The notes under the pieces are model-generated. The model searched no databases and had not been told where the DNA came from. It worked only from the letters and a program-made list of their open reading frames with translations. Positions 51,224-60,003 of a stretch of DNA of 64,000 bases are shown here, in pieces. The position numbers were made by a program, and so were the translations under genes. Position 1 is the first letter of the stretch. Each line of letters starts with the position of its first letter. Source of the stretch: Streptomyces lydicus (GTDB lineage Bacteria; Actinomycetota; Actinomycetes; Streptomycetales; Streptomycetaceae); NCBI RefSeq assembly GCF_004125265.1, contig NZ_RDTE01000003.1:1550001-1614000 (forward strand). The letters run 5' to 3'.

Positions 51224-52696
51224 ATGTCGAAGCCCACGCTGACGGCGCGCTTTCTCACTACGGAGGCTGGCGCCCCCGTCGCCGACAACCAGAACTCCGC
51301 CACCGCAGGCGCCGGCGGCCCGCTCGTCCTCCAGGACCAGCACCTGCTGGAGAAGCTCGCCCGCTTCAACCGCGAGCGCATCCCGGAGCGCGTCGTGCAT
51401 GCCCGTGGCTCCGGCGCGTACGGCTACTTCGAGGTGACCGACGACGTCACGGGCTTCACCCGTGCCGACTTCCTGGGCACCGTCGGCAAGCGCACCGAGA
51501 CCTTCATCCGCTTCTCGACCGTCGCCGACAGCCTCGGCGGCCCGGACGCGGCCCGTGACCCGCGTGGCTTCGCCCTCAAGTTCTACACCGAAGAGGGCAA
51601 CTACGACCTCGTCGGCAACAACACCCCGGTGTTCTTCATCAAGGACCCCATCAAGTTCCCTGACTTCATCCACTCCCAGAAGCGCGACCCCTTCACGGGC
51701 AAGCAGGAGCCGGACAACGTCTGGGACTTCTGGGCGCACTCCCCCGAGGCGACCCACCAGGTCACCTGGCTGATGGGCGACCGCGGCATCCCGGCCTCCT
51801 ACCGCCACATGAACGGCTACGGCTCGCACACCTACCAGTGGACGAACGCCGAGGGCGAGGCCTTCTTCGTCAAGTACCACTTCAAGACGAACCAGGGCAT
51901 CCGCTGCCTGGACGCCGAACAGGGCGCGGAACTCTCCGGCAAGGACCCCAACAGCCACCAGACCGATCTGCTGCAGTCCATCGAGCGGGGCGTCTACCCC
52001 TCCTGGACGCTGTACGTGCAGATCATGCCGGCGGCCGAGGCGGCGAACTACCGCTTCAACCCGTTCGACCTGACGAAGGTGTGGCCGCACCGCGACTACC
52101 CGCTGCAGCGGGTGGGCCGCCTGGTCCTGGACCGCAACCCCGACAACGTCTTCGCCGAGGTCGAGCAGTCGGCCTTCTCGCCGAACAACTTCGTGCCCGG
52201 CATCGGCCCGTCCCCGGACAAGATGCTCCAGGGCCGGCTCTTCGCCTACGCCGACGCGCACCGCTACCGCCTGGGCGTCAACCACACCCAGCTGCCGGTG
52301 AACGCCCCCAAGGCGACCGAGGCCCACAACTACGGCCGGGACGGCCTGATGGCCACCCACCGCTACGACCGGCACGCCAAGAACTACGAGCCGAACTCCT
52401 ACGGCGGCCCGGTCCAGACGGACCGGCCGCTCTCCGCCCCGCTCGCCGTCTCCGGCCACACCGGCACCCACGAGGCCCCGGCGCACACCAAGGACGACGA
52501 CTTCTTCCAGGCCGGCGAGCTCTACCGCCTGATGTCACAGGACGAGAAGACCCGCCTGGTCGACAACATCGCCGGCGGCCTCTCCCAGGTCAGCCGCGAC
52601 GACGTGATCGAGAAGAACCTCGCTCACTTCCACGCCGCCGACCCGGACTACGGCGCGCGCGTCGAGGCCAGGGTCCGCGAACTGCGCGAGGACTGA
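51224..52696 (+). CDS. katA: Monofunctional heme catalase (clade 3-type)
   Basis: A 490-aa small-subunit catalase. The catalytic histidine is H59 in [20 protein letters not shown], the active-site asparagine lies in [20 protein letters not shown], and the proximal heme tyrosine is in [34 protein letters not shown] follows as usual. The ATG at 51224 has GGAAGG upstream. It decomposes H2O2, and its promoter carries the palindrome shared with the urate-oxidase operon, so a dedicated role in removing uricase peroxide is a reasonable inference. Streptomyces usually have other catalases too. Confidence 0.96.
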   Translation: MSKPTLTARFLTTEAGAPVADNQNSATAGAGGPLVLQDQHLLEKLARFNRERIPERVVHARGSGAYGYFEVTDDVTGFTRADFLGTVGKRTETFIRFSTVADSLGGPDAARDPRGFALKFYTEEGNYDLVGNNTPVFFIKDPIKFPDFIHSQKRDPFTGKQEPDNVWDFWAHSPEATHQVTWLMGDRGIPASYRHMNGYGSHTYQWTNAEGEAFFVKYHFKTNQGIRCLDAEQGAELSGKDPNSHQTDLLQSIERGVYPSWTLYVQIMPAAEAANYRFNPFDLTKVWPHRDYPLQRVGRLVLDRNPDNVFAEVEQSAFSPNNFVPGIGPSPDKMLQGRLFAYADAHRYRLGVNHTQLPVNAPKATEAHNYGRDGLMATHRYDRHAKNYEPNSYGGPVQTDRPLSAPLAVSGHTGTHEAPAHTKDDDFFQAGELYRLMSQDEKTRLVDNIAGGLSQVSRDDVIEKNLAHFHAADPDYGARVEARVRELRED

Positions 52697-52720
52697 CGGG
52701 AGGTCGGCTTCCTCGCGCAT

Positions 52721-52762
52721 CCGTACCGGCCGGCCCGTTTGAGGGGTGGCCGTCCGGTACGG
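52721..52762 (+). terminator. Hairpin after the catalase gene
   Basis: CCGTACCGGCCGGCC (52721-52735) pairs with GGCCGTCCGGTACGG (52748-52762) with one mismatch; 12-nt loop containing TTTGAGG. It lies 25 nt after the catalase stop codon. The rest of the 52763-53106 gap holds no supported gene. Confidence 0.7.
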
Positions 52763-53106
52763 AACCGCAGCGCGAGCTCCGCGGTACACCGGGAGAACCA
52801 GTGCGGTGGCCGCGCCCGCCCGAGGGAAGGGCGGGCCTCTCCCCCACCGCGGAGCCCGCCTGCTCCCCTCGCTTCTCCACCCCCCAGAAAACTCCGTCCG
52901 GCGGCGCGATGTCCTGTCGCGCCCGACTCTCGCGCTGTCGGACGGAAACCACGGCGGGCCCGGAATCCGTGCGTCGTGGCTCCCGCGCGGTTCTCCCCTG
53001 CCTGTGGCTCTCCTCGCAAATCGCTCCCCTGGGCCCGATTTTGGAGAGACCATGGGAGCAGCAGCAGATCCGACCTGTCTGCCGCCCGACCTGCCAGGAG
53101 CCGAAC

Positions 53107-53880
53107 ATGGCCGACAGCGTGCCGGTGCGGTGCCCCACGTGCCGCCGCGAGAACGCCTTCACCCCGCCCACCTTCCCGTGCGCGTGCGGTGCCCCGCTGA
53201 CCCTGCCCGTGCTGCGCGGCGGAGTGCCCGTCGAGATCCTCCACCGCACATGGCAGGCCTCCTGGGTGGAGGTGCGCTGCGAGGTCTGCGGTCGGCAGGA
53301 CGAGTGGCCGGCACCGGAGTCCGGCTGCGCCTGCGGCACCGTCGTACGGGTCCCGGTCGTCCCCGCGCCGGTCCCACCACCGCCGAACTTCCCGTCATTC
53401 GGCCCACCGCCACCGAGGCGTGTACCGGCCCCCGCTCCTGATCCCGCTTCCGCTTCCACTCCCGCTTCCGAGACGCCGCGCCCCGCCCTGCGCCCGGCGT
53501 TCCGCCCGGTCACCATCCGCACGGCCCGCGACTGTGTCACCGCCGCCCAGCAGTATCTGAAGTGGCTGGGCTACGCCGATGTCGCCCGGACCCAGGAGCG
53601 CACCGCCTCCGGCGTGGACCTCCGCGGTACGGGCGTGGTCGCCCAGGTCGACCCGACCACCCGCGCCACCCAGCTGCGCGAGATCGAATGCGTCTGGCTC
53701 AACGGCCTCAACGCCTCGGCCATCGCGGTCTTCTTCTCCCTCGCCGGCTACGCCCGGGACGCCCGCTCCCGCGCCGACGACCTGCACCTCCCCCTGTTCG
53801 TCATGGACCTCACGGGCACCCCGCAACCGGTCAACGACCCGGCCGACGAGCTGATCAAGTACGGCGCGAAGGGCAGGTGA
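53107..53880 (+). CDS. Zinc-ribbon protein with degenerate Mrr-like nuclease domain
   Basis: A 257-aa protein in three parts. The N-terminus has two treble-clef-like knuckles: C9-x2-C12 with C25-x-C27, and C58-x2-C61 with C74-x-C76. A Pro-rich linker spans about 84-130. Residues 135-240 resemble the Mrr/restriction-endonuclease-like fold (VTAAQQYLKWLGYADVARTQ, SGVDLRGTGVVAQVD, then alternating strand/helix to LPLFVMDLTG). The GVD aspartate (D171) is kept, but the position of the catalytic Q-x-K lysine reads Q180-V-D182, so cleavage is doubtful. The ATG at 53107 follows CAGGAG. The family call is from pattern recognition only. Confidence 0.65.
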   Translation: MADSVPVRCPTCRRENAFTPPTFPCACGAPLTLPVLRGGVPVEILHRTWQASWVEVRCEVCGRQDEWPAPESGCACGTVVRVPVVPAPVPPPPNFPSFGPPPPRRVPAPAPDPASASTPASETPRPALRPAFRPVTIRTARDCVTAAQQYLKWLGYADVARTQERTASGVDLRGTGVVAQVDPTTRATQLREIECVWLNGLNASAIAVFFSLAGYARDARSRADDLHLPLFVMDLTGTPQPVNDPADELIKYGAKGR

Positions 53881-53989
53881 TGCTGTTGCGCGGCGGCGCC
53901 GGATAGCCGGGACCAACGACTAGGCGGCCCATAGCGAACGGTACGGAAATCCGCTCGCCTCCCCCGCCCGGACCGGCGACACTGACACC

Positions 53990-54580
53990 GTGCTCATCCA
54001 CGCCCCCTCCCTCGCCGAGCTGCCCACCCTGCGCAGCATCGAGCTCGCGGCCGGTGCGGCATTCCGCGAGCTCGGCATGGCGGCGATCGCGGACGCCGAA
54101 CCACCCACCCTCGCCCACCTGACGGCGTTTCATCGCTCCGGTCGGGCACTGGCGGCATACGAGGAACCGGGCGGGACGGCGGCCACCGCGGACACCGGAC
54201 AGTCACTCGGCTACGGCACCGCACAACCACTCGGCTATCTGCTCTGGGAACCGGTCGACGGCTGCACCCACATCGAGCAGGTCTCGGTCCACCCGCGGCA
54301 CGCCCACCGCCGCATCGGCCAGGCACTGATCGACCGAGCCGAACGCGAGGGCAGCCCGGACCCACTCCCGCTCACCCTGACCACCTTCGCCGAGGTGCCG
54401 TGGAACGCGCCGTACTACGCCCGCCTCGGATTCCGGATCCTCACCGATGCCGGACTCACCCCGGGCCTGAGGGCAATCCGCGCCCGCGAGGCGACGCTGG
54501 GACTCGACCGCTGGCCACGGGTGTGCATGAGGCGTGAGGTCGACGGGGCGAGAGCCTGCGGCGCGGACAGCAAAACATGA
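53990..54580 (+). CDS. GNAT-family N-acetyltransferase
   Basis: A 196-aa acetyltransferase. The core strand CTHIEQVSVHPRHAHRRIG leads into the CoA loop HRRIGQALIDRAE, followed by LTLTTFAEVPWNAPYYARLG, the usual end of the fold. The loop has R-R-I-G in place of the classic R-G-x-G, so CoA binding may be slightly different. It starts with a GTG at 53990. The substrate is unknown. It is convergent with the methyltransferase gene ending at 54617. Confidence 0.85.
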   Translation: MLIHAPSLAELPTLRSIELAAGAAFRELGMAAIADAEPPTLAHLTAFHRSGRALAAYEEPGGTAATADTGQSLGYGTAQPLGYLLWEPVDGCTHIEQVSVHPRHAHRRIGQALIDRAEREGSPDPLPLTLTTFAEVPWNAPYYARLGFRILTDAGLTPGLRAIRAREATLGLDRWPRVCMRREVDGARACGADSKT

Positions 54581-54616
54581 GCGCTCCGACTGCCCGCCCC
54601 CAGGCCACGTCACCGA

Positions 54617-55402
54617 TCAGCCGACCACCCCGGACGCAGTGACCACGCGGCTCCGCATCCACGGGAACCCCCACCACATGCGCCAGCCCAGCGAGCGCAC
54701 ACCCAGCCCGCTGACCGGCAACTCTCCCAGGACCTCCCGGTAAAGGGCCACGGAACGCCCGATGTCCACGATCACCAGCCGCCCTCCGGGGCGCAGTACG
54801 CGTACCGCCTCCGCGACGGCCCGGCGCCGCCCTTCACCATCCTTGATGTTGTGGATAGTCAGGCTGGAGAGCACGACATCGAACTCGCCGTCGCCGAAGG
54901 GCAGGTCCCGCAGGTCACCGGTGTGCAGCTCCACCCGGTCATGGACCCCCTCAGCCTCCGCATTGCGCGAGGTGACCCTCTGGGCGTTTCCCGACTGGTC
55001 AACGCCACGCCACAAGTCCACGCCCACTGCCCGGCCCGCCGGCAGCCGCCGTGCGCCGGCCAGCAGCACGGCCCCTCGCCCGCACCCGAGATCCAGCAGC
55101 CGCTCATCACCCCGCAGCTCCAAGCCGTCCAGCAGCCCCTCCCACACCGCGAACTTCCCGCGCCGCGTGGCATGTGCATACAGCACGAAGGCGACGGCCA
55201 TCACCAGCGCACACAGAAACGGCACCCAGGCCACCCCCATCCCGGGCCCCGCGAGCGTACCCATCCCTGCCGCCACCGACCCCACGGCTCCACAGGCAAG
55301 GCCGAACAGTGCATACGGGGCGTCGATGCCATACGTCCCTCGCCGCCGCTCCTGCCCTCCGCCAACTCCACTCAGCACAATGAGTTCCCCCTCACGGATC
55401 AT
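54617..55402 (-). CDS. Membrane-anchored class I SAM methyltransferase
   Basis: About 261 residues. Two hydrophobic helices (APYALFGLACGAVGSVAAGM and VAWVPFLCALVMAVAFVLY) precede a Rossmann methyltransferase domain with the SAM loop RLLDLGCGRGAVLLAGARRL, HTGDLRDLPFGDGEFDVVLS and VLRPGGRLVIVDIGR. The start is uncertain, since no good ribosome-binding site precedes the ATG at 55402 and an in-frame upstream extension is possible. The methyl acceptor is unknown; the membrane anchor suggests a lipid or quinone-like substrate. Confidence 0.8.
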   Translation of the reverse strand: MIREGELIVLSGVGGGQERRRGTYGIDAPYALFGLACGAVGSVAAGMGTLAGPGMGVAWVPFLCALVMAVAFVLYAHATRRGKFAVWEGLLDGLELRGDERLLDLGCGRGAVLLAGARRLPAGRAVGVDLWRGVDQSGNAQRVTSRNAEAEGVHDRVELHTGDLRDLPFGDGEFDVVLSSLTIHNIKDGEGRRRAVAEAVRVLRPGGRLVIVDIGRSVALYREVLGELPVSGLGVRSLGWRMWWGFPWMRSRVVTASGVVG

Positions 55403-55562
55403 GACGAAATGCCAGAGTAGTTCTACGAGTTGGCGCCCTGCGCGACTTGCGCGGCCCGAGCAACGATTCCGGTCAATGTTCCCCACAGGCCCCATACCGA
55501 GACCGCTCGCCGAAGAGCTCGCGAGCGCCCCCCTCGGCCCGAAGCGCGACTTCGGACCTACC

Positions 55563-55606
55563 GCCTACCAGTCCTACCGGCCCTACCGGCCCTACCGGCC
55601 CTACCG
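55563..55606 (+). repeat. 9-bp tandem repeat
   Basis: Four to five units of CCCTACCGG (first units CCTACCAGT, CCTACCGGC) in the intergenic region before the MmcQ/YjbR gene. No coding role is apparent. Confidence 0.7.
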
Positions 55607-55705
55607 CACCAGGACTCCGGCTACCGGATCGATCCGCTGACCACCACCACAAATGACGCCCCATCGCCCCATCAGCCATGACCGCCCACCGGACATAATG
55701 ACGCA

Positions 55706-56086
55706 ATGATCGACGCGAACACCCTGCGGGCCGCCTGCCTGGACTTCAACGGCGCGGTCGAGGAGTTCCCCTTTCCCCGGCACCCGGACGTGTCCACGTT
55801 CAAGGTCGGCGGAAAGATCTTCGCGCTCACGACGCTAACGGACGCGCCGCTCACCGTGAGCCTCAAATGCGAACCCGAGCTGGCAGAACGACTACGCGCC
55901 ACACACCCCGAGGTGGTCCCCGGCTACCACCTCAACAAGCGCCACTGGAACACCGTTTCCCTGAACGGCACCCTCCCCGACCGGCTGATCCTCGACATGA
56001 TCGAGGACTCCTACGACCTGGTGGTCGCCTCACTCCCCCGCGCTCAACGCCTACTGCTCGACTGGCCGGGTGAGCAGCGGCCCTGA
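55706..56086 (+). CDS. MmcQ/YjbR-family protein
   Basis: A 126-aa protein of the MmcQ/YjbR (CyaY-like fold, DNA-binding-like) family. Features are AVEEFPFPRHPDVSTFKVGG, KIFALTTLTDAPLTVSLKCE, the GYHLNKRHWNTVSLNG segment and a closing helical DSYDLVVASLPRA. Molecular function is not settled for the family. The ATG at 55706 lacks an obvious ribosome-binding site, so it may be leaderless or near-leaderless. Confidence 0.9.
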   Translation: MIDANTLRAACLDFNGAVEEFPFPRHPDVSTFKVGGKIFALTTLTDAPLTVSLKCEPELAERLRATHPEVVPGYHLNKRHWNTVSLNGTLPDRLILDMIEDSYDLVVASLPRAQRLLLDWPGEQRP

Positions 56087-56213
56087 ACAGCCGGCCAGGC
56101 GCAGCGCCCCAGGCTCCAGGGCCCTCACAGCCAACGCCGACGTGTCGACCCCCTCCGCGCAGAACGCGAGAGGACCTACGCCTCACACGCCCACGGGCAC
56201 CGCGGGGCCTCCG

Positions 56214-56243
56214 CTCATCAGAGACCCCTTGGAATCGACCATC
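56214..56243 (+). repeat. Left arm of an inverted repeat flanking a methyltransferase gene
   Basis: CTCATCAGAGACCCCTTGGA followed by ATCGACCATC. The inverted partner is at 57124-57151. The arms share the exact 19-nt core CCCCTTGGAATCGACCATC plus a CTCATCAG end, and differ by a 2-nt gap and one mismatch. Confidence 0.85.
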
Positions 56244-56262
56244 CAGGGAACCGGGAGGCGCG

Positions 56263-57111
56263 CTACCGGCGGACCGCCGAGATCAGCGCGCCGGGCCGCT
56301 CCTCACGCTGCGGCGGGGTGCTGATCGGACGGCCGTAGGCGGCAGCGCGCTCGCGCAGGGTGTGGCTGTCGGCCTCCCAGCCGTGCCCGGCCAGCCAGCC
56401 CACCGGGTCGTCGGGCATCTCCGAGACCCACAGGGACGCCGCCGATCCCGGCGCGGCGTCCGCGCCAAAGCGCTCGATCACGCCGCGCGAGCCCAACGTC
56501 AGCCCCATCCGACTGCCTGCCGCCGACTGTGTGCCGATCCGGGCCAGCAGTAGCTCCACCGCGTCCTCGGGAAGATAGATCAGGAGCCCTTCCGCGATCC
56601 ACGCGGTCGGCGCGGCCGGGTCGTGTCCTGCGGCGGCCAGCGCGGCCGGCCAGTCCTCACGCAGATCCGCAGCGACGGTGATCCGCTCGCAGCGTGCGAC
56701 GGCCCGCTCCTGGCGCAGCACCGAAGCCTTGAAGTCCAGTGGCGCGGCGGTGTCGACCTCGAACAGCCGGGTGCCCTCGGGCCAGTCCATCCGGAAGGCC
56801 CGGCTGTCCATACCGGCGCCGAGCAGCACGACTTGCCGGACCCCGGACGCGGATGCCTGCTGCAGAAGCTCGTCGAGGAACTTCGTCCTGACGACGATGG
56901 AGGACGACACGGCCGACCAGCGGCGTCGCGCGGCCTCGTCATCGGGCGGCGGCGAGGAGGGCCACAGGCCGCCGGCGGTGGCGAAGGCCTGTGCCAGTGG
57001 GTCGCGGAACAGCGCGTTCTCCCGCCCGGTCTCCAGCGCCCGCACCTTGGCCACCCCCACCGCCGTGGCCCACACTCCCGACGGCTGCACCCGCTCCTGC
57101 TCATCAGTCAC
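56263..57111 (-). CDS. Class I SAM methyltransferase (LCMT/PPM family)
   Basis: A 282-aa methyltransferase of the leucine-carboxyl-methyltransferase-like family that is expanded in actinobacteria. Signatures are ATAVGVAKVRALETGRENAL, RTKFLDELLQQ, VVLLGAGMDSRAFRMDW (SAM loop), RLFEVDTAAPLDFKASVL and WIAEGLLIYLPEDAVELLL. The substrate is unknown. The gene lies inside a near-perfect inverted repeat (56214-56243 and 57124-57151), which is unusual for a chromosomal gene and may mark past mobilisation. Confidence 0.92.
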   Translation of the reverse strand: MTDEQERVQPSGVWATAVGVAKVRALETGRENALFRDPLAQAFATAGGLWPSSPPPDDEAARRRWSAVSSSIVVRTKFLDELLQQASASGVRQVVLLGAGMDSRAFRMDWPEGTRLFEVDTAAPLDFKASVLRQERAVARCERITVAADLREDWPAALAAAGHDPAAPTAWIAEGLLIYLPEDAVELLLARIGTQSAAGSRMGLTLGSRGVIERFGADAAPGSAASLWVSEMPDDPVGWLAGHGWEADSHTLRERAAAYGRPISTPPQREERPGALISAVRR

Positions 57112-57123
57112 CGCGCCAGCCTA

Positions 57124-57151
57124 GATGGTCGATTCCAAGGGGCCTGATGAG
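57124..57151 (-). repeat. Right arm of the inverted repeat
   Basis: GATGGTCGATTCCAAGGGGC followed by CTGATGAG. It is the reverse complement of the left arm at 56214 apart from a 2-nt gap and one mismatch, and begins 13 nt upstream of the methyltransferase start codon. Confidence 0.85.
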
Positions 57152-57204
57152 CCCGAAGGCGAGATCAAGCCAGAGCAGAGGAGGGGCTGACGGAGCCTCG
57201 TCGC

Positions 57205-57471
57205 GTGATGACAACGCCCGGGACCCCGCCGCTCGAAGACTCGAAAGCCGACCTCGTCCGTGAGGAAGGCTTCCAGGCGCACGAGGTGGGCTTGGGGTGG
57301 AGCGTCCAGGACGGGCGGTACTGGATCTCGGGCGAAACCGACTACCCGGTGGGCGTCAGTCGCTTCCACGCCCGGCGGCCTCTTTTCGAGGCTGCTCTCC
57401 ACGAACGCGTCCGCGCGCTCGCCCCCGCCGCCACGGCATCGATCAGTTGGCGTTATCCAGACGATGACTAG
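57205..57471 (+). CDS. Small hypothetical protein, 88 aa
   Basis: A frame with normal codon usage starting at a GTG at 57205 (or the ATG at 57208). The product has an acidic N-terminus, an aromatic centre (GWSVQDGRYWISGETDYPVG) and a helical C-terminal part (HARRPLFEAALHERVRALAP). No family is recognised. A GGAG lies about 9 nt upstream. It lies just outside the inverted repeat at 57124-57151. Confidence 0.5.
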   Translation: MMTTPGTPPLEDSKADLVREEGFQAHEVGLGWSVQDGRYWISGETDYPVGVSRFHARRPLFEAALHERVRALAPAATASISWRYPDDD

Positions 57472-57490
57472 GGCTCCGGCGGATCAAGGT

Positions 57491-57961
57491 TTAGGCAAGT
57501 TCCAGTTCGCCGACGCGCTGGTCCCCGCTCATCTCTCCTGTCAGCCGGAATCCCAGTCCGAGGTAGAAGCCTTCGGGGCCGTCGTTGCCGGGATGCCAGC
57601 AAGCCGTCAGGCGGGTGCCTCCGCGGCGGCGGATCTCGGTGGCCACTGCCTGGACCGCGAAGCGGCCGTAGCCGCGGCCCTGCTGCCCGGCTGCGATGTT
57701 GAGGCGCCACAGGCCCGAGCGGATGTCGGTGCCGGTACCGTCGCCCGCGAAGTCGATGTCGAGGAAGGCCATCAGGAAGCCGACGAGTCGGTCGCCGTCA
57801 AGAATGAGTCGGGGCCAGGCGACCCCTGGATGCACGTACGCCTCGGCGAGGGACTTGACGACCGGGGCGACCAGGTGGTCTTGGTCCGGGCGTACCTTCA
57901 CGGCTATCGCGGCGTCGAAGTTGCTGGGGTCGATCTTTTCCAAGCGGAGCGTAGTCGCCAT
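57491..57961 (-). CDS. GNAT-family N-acetyltransferase (polyamine-type)
   Basis: A 156-aa acetyltransferase. WRLNIAAGQQGRGYGRFAVQ is a clean acetyl-CoA loop, preceded by LILDGDRLVGFLMAFLDIDF and followed by WHPGNDGPEGFYLGLGFRLT. The pattern resembles Blt/PaiA-like spermidine/spermine acetyltransferases, although the substrate is not certain. The ATG at 57961 begins MATTLRLEKIDPSNF. It is monocistronic and convergent with the small gene at 57205. Confidence 0.9.
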   Translation of the reverse strand: MATTLRLEKIDPSNFDAAIAVKVRPDQDHLVAPVVKSLAEAYVHPGVAWPRLILDGDRLVGFLMAFLDIDFAGDGTGTDIRSGLWRLNIAAGQQGRGYGRFAVQAVATEIRRRGGTRLTACWHPGNDGPEGFYLGLGFRLTGEMSGDQRVGELELA

Positions 57962-58061
57962 GCGCGAAGCCTAAAGGTGCAGGCCAGAAGGGCAAGCGTC
58001 TTTTCAGGGCGAGGAGGGTGGTGCGCACTTGATCGGGCGTGTGGCAGGCGTGACGTAGGAG

Positions 58062-58190
58062 TCAGGTTTTGATCCAGAGCCGGATGGCGGCGACGGAACC
58101 GTGGAAAACGTAGGCGCGCTTGTCGAATCTCGTGGCCACGGCCCGGGAGTTCATGAGGGCGTTGATGGTTCTGCTCAACTTCGTTCCTGC
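58062..58190 (-). mobile_element. IS5-type transposase 3' remnant
   Basis: The minus strand reads KLSRTINALMNSRAVATRFD then KRAYVFHGSVAAIRLWIKT and a stop at 58062. This is the C-terminus of an IS5-family transposase, in which the conserved ATRYDKRAxVFHGxVxxAAIRLW motif ends the protein. Nothing upstream continues the frame, so only the tail survives. Confidence 0.75.
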
Positions 58191-58335
58191 GCTCGCGCAT
58201 CATGCCTGCACCCGGAGAATTCTGTCTCTGCGGTTGACAAGAAGCCCCTTACCAGCGGTTTTGCTGCCGGTAGGGGGTTTCTTGCCGGGCCGTGGGCCGT
58301 GGCTGGGCCGTGGGCGGTTCCAGCACGGCCGTCAG

Positions 58336-58980
58336 CTACTTCAGGGCTGAGGCCACGGCGGACTCGTGCGAGGGGCAGTAGACGGGAGGTGCTCCGGTAA
58401 CGATGGCCAGGCCCTTCGCTCCGGGGTACGCAGCCTGGATGGTCTTGAGTACTTCCCGGGGGCTGTCGCCCGCGGCCAGTTCGGTGCAAACGAGCTGCCC
58501 CTGAACGCCGAGGTCGTCAACCTCCACCTGCCTGAGATCGGGGGCGCGAACTTTGACGGCGTCGGCGTATTTCTCGTCCTTATCGGATGGCGAGGGCACA
58601 TCGTCTGAGGCATCCGACAAGGGAGCCGGAGACTTCAAGCCATCAGGGTCCGTGGAAGCCGCGGGCAGCCCGCAGGTGGCACGGGTGGCAGCCATGGAGA
58701 ACATGACGGGTCCGTCGCCATGCGCGTCCTGCTTGCAGATGATCCATGTATCGAAAGTGGAGTCACTGCGATCGGCCTTTGTTTCCACGTCCTCATAGGC
58801 CCGGAAGGTCATCGACGGGCTCAGGGCGTCCTCTGCTTCGCTCTTGGTCTTGCCAACGTAATCACCAATGGTTGGACGAGGCGAGGAGGCATTCTTGGCC
58901 TCCTTCTCAGATGAGGCATCGCCGCACCCTGCCAGGGTGACGAGCAAAGCCGCGCAGGCGGCCGCGTTGCGTCCTCGCAT
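58336..58980 (-). CDS. Secreted lipoprotein with PASTA-like and DUF732-like parts
   Basis: A 214-aa lipoprotein. The ATG at 58980 has AGGGGG 9 nt upstream and gives the signal MRGRNAAACAALLVTLAGC with a lipobox. Residues about 40-110 (TIGDYVGKTKSEAEDALSPS, ending with a Cys-containing segment) look like one PASTA-type repeat. The C-terminal ~75 residues (VQGQLVCTELAAGDSPREVL to VYCPSHESAVASAL) resemble DUF732. Both calls are from recalled patterns. The function is unknown; an envelope or sensing role is possible. It sits among mobile-element remnants. Confidence 0.75.
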   Translation of the reverse strand: MRGRNAAACAALLVTLAGCGDASSEKEAKNASSPRPTIGDYVGKTKSEAEDALSPSMTFRAYEDVETKADRSDSTFDTWIICKQDAHGDGPVMFSMAATRATCGLPAASTDPDGLKSPAPLSDASDDVPSPSDKDEKYADAVKVRAPDLRQVEVDDLGVQGQLVCTELAAGDSPREVLKTIQAAYPGAKGLAIVTGAPPVYCPSHESAVASALK

Positions 58981-59084
58981 CACCATCATCCCCCTGTTTC
59001 TGAAACTCCCAGTCGGCGAACCGTAGTGGTCCGCAACCGCCGGTGTCCTCAGATTCCACTCGGCTGCGCCACGGGCCCAGGGTG

Positions 59085-59240
59085 TCACTCCGGTTGGAGG
59101 AGCTGATCGACTGCCCGTCGTGCGCGCTCACGGCTGGTGGGCATCAGGTGCGCGTAGACGCGGAGCGTCATGGCGGGGTCCGAGTGGCCGAGGGACTCGC
59201 TGACCGCCTTCACGCTCTCGCCCTGGTCGCAGGCCCCGGC
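59085..59240 (-). mobile_element. Tyrosine integrase C-terminal remnant
   Basis: The minus strand reads QGESVKAVSESLGHSDPAMT then LRVYAHLMPTSRERARRAVD and a stop at 59085. This is the end of a phage/ICE-type tyrosine recombinase: the LGHS box histidine region and the catalytic tyrosine in TLRVYAHL are kept. The rest of the gene is gone, cut at about 59240 by the plus-strand fragment that follows. No tRNA or clear att site was seen next to it. Confidence 0.8.
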
Positions 59241-59244
59241 CTGG

Positions 59245-59819
59245 ACGGCGAACTCCCCGCCGACGCTCTACGCGACCGCCTGGGCCCCGTTTCCCTGACG
59301 CTCACGGCCGAGCACGTCACCCCCGTCAGCTCGGTGCTGGAATGGCACCCCTCCGAGGCAACAGCCATGCTCGCCGCCACCGCACGAGGCGCCCGCGGTC
59401 TGTGCGAAGTGCGGGACGCCGGCCTGCCGGTCCCGCTCACCGACGACGGCCCTGTCGTGTACGAGGCCGACCTCGACGAGGCCCTGAACCGCAACCAGCT
59501 CGCCCGAGCGATCCTGGCGACCGAGAACCTGCACCAGGTCGAGCAGCACAGCCACGAAATCTGCGGCTTCTCCGAAATCGACTACGAACGCAACAAGGCC
59601 AGTTGGCTCGGCAGCCAGCCCGACCAGAACCTCGCCCCGGCAGTCGTCCTCCACCAGCTCGACGGGTTCGAGGCCGACGCCCGGTCCCGCGGAATCACCC
59701 GGCTCACCGAGGCGTTCGGCCTTAGCGGCAACCAGCGCCAGGACCTCAGGACACTGCTCCTCAACAGCCACCCCGAGCAGTACCAGGCCCCGCTCTGGCA
59801 CATCCCATCCGGAGCTTGA
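59245..59819 (+). pseudogene. Decapitated gene of unknown family
   Basis: From about 59245 the plus strand shows clean coding sequence to a stop at 59819 (e.g. LVYEADLDEALNRN-like stretches, HQVEQHSHEICGFSEIDYER, ITRLTEAFGLSGNQRQDLRT). The open frame continues upstream only by running antisense through the integrase remnant, so the real N-terminus is missing. The C-terminal ~190 residues survive. I do not recognise the family. An internal ATG at about 59368 could in principle start a shorter protein. Confidence 0.55.
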
Positions 59820-60003
59820 GTAGCAACTTTCTCGACGTGAGTACCCACCTAGGTAACCATCGTCGCAGGTGGCGCAGTCGGAGCCCTTGTCAGCATGGGG
59901 CTTGGCCGACCTGCGGCGTCACTGTCCTCGACGGGAGCGAATCGGCGGTATGCCTTTCACGAGGCCACAACAACGCTGGTGGCAGAGCTCGGGAAAGCCT
60001 GGC

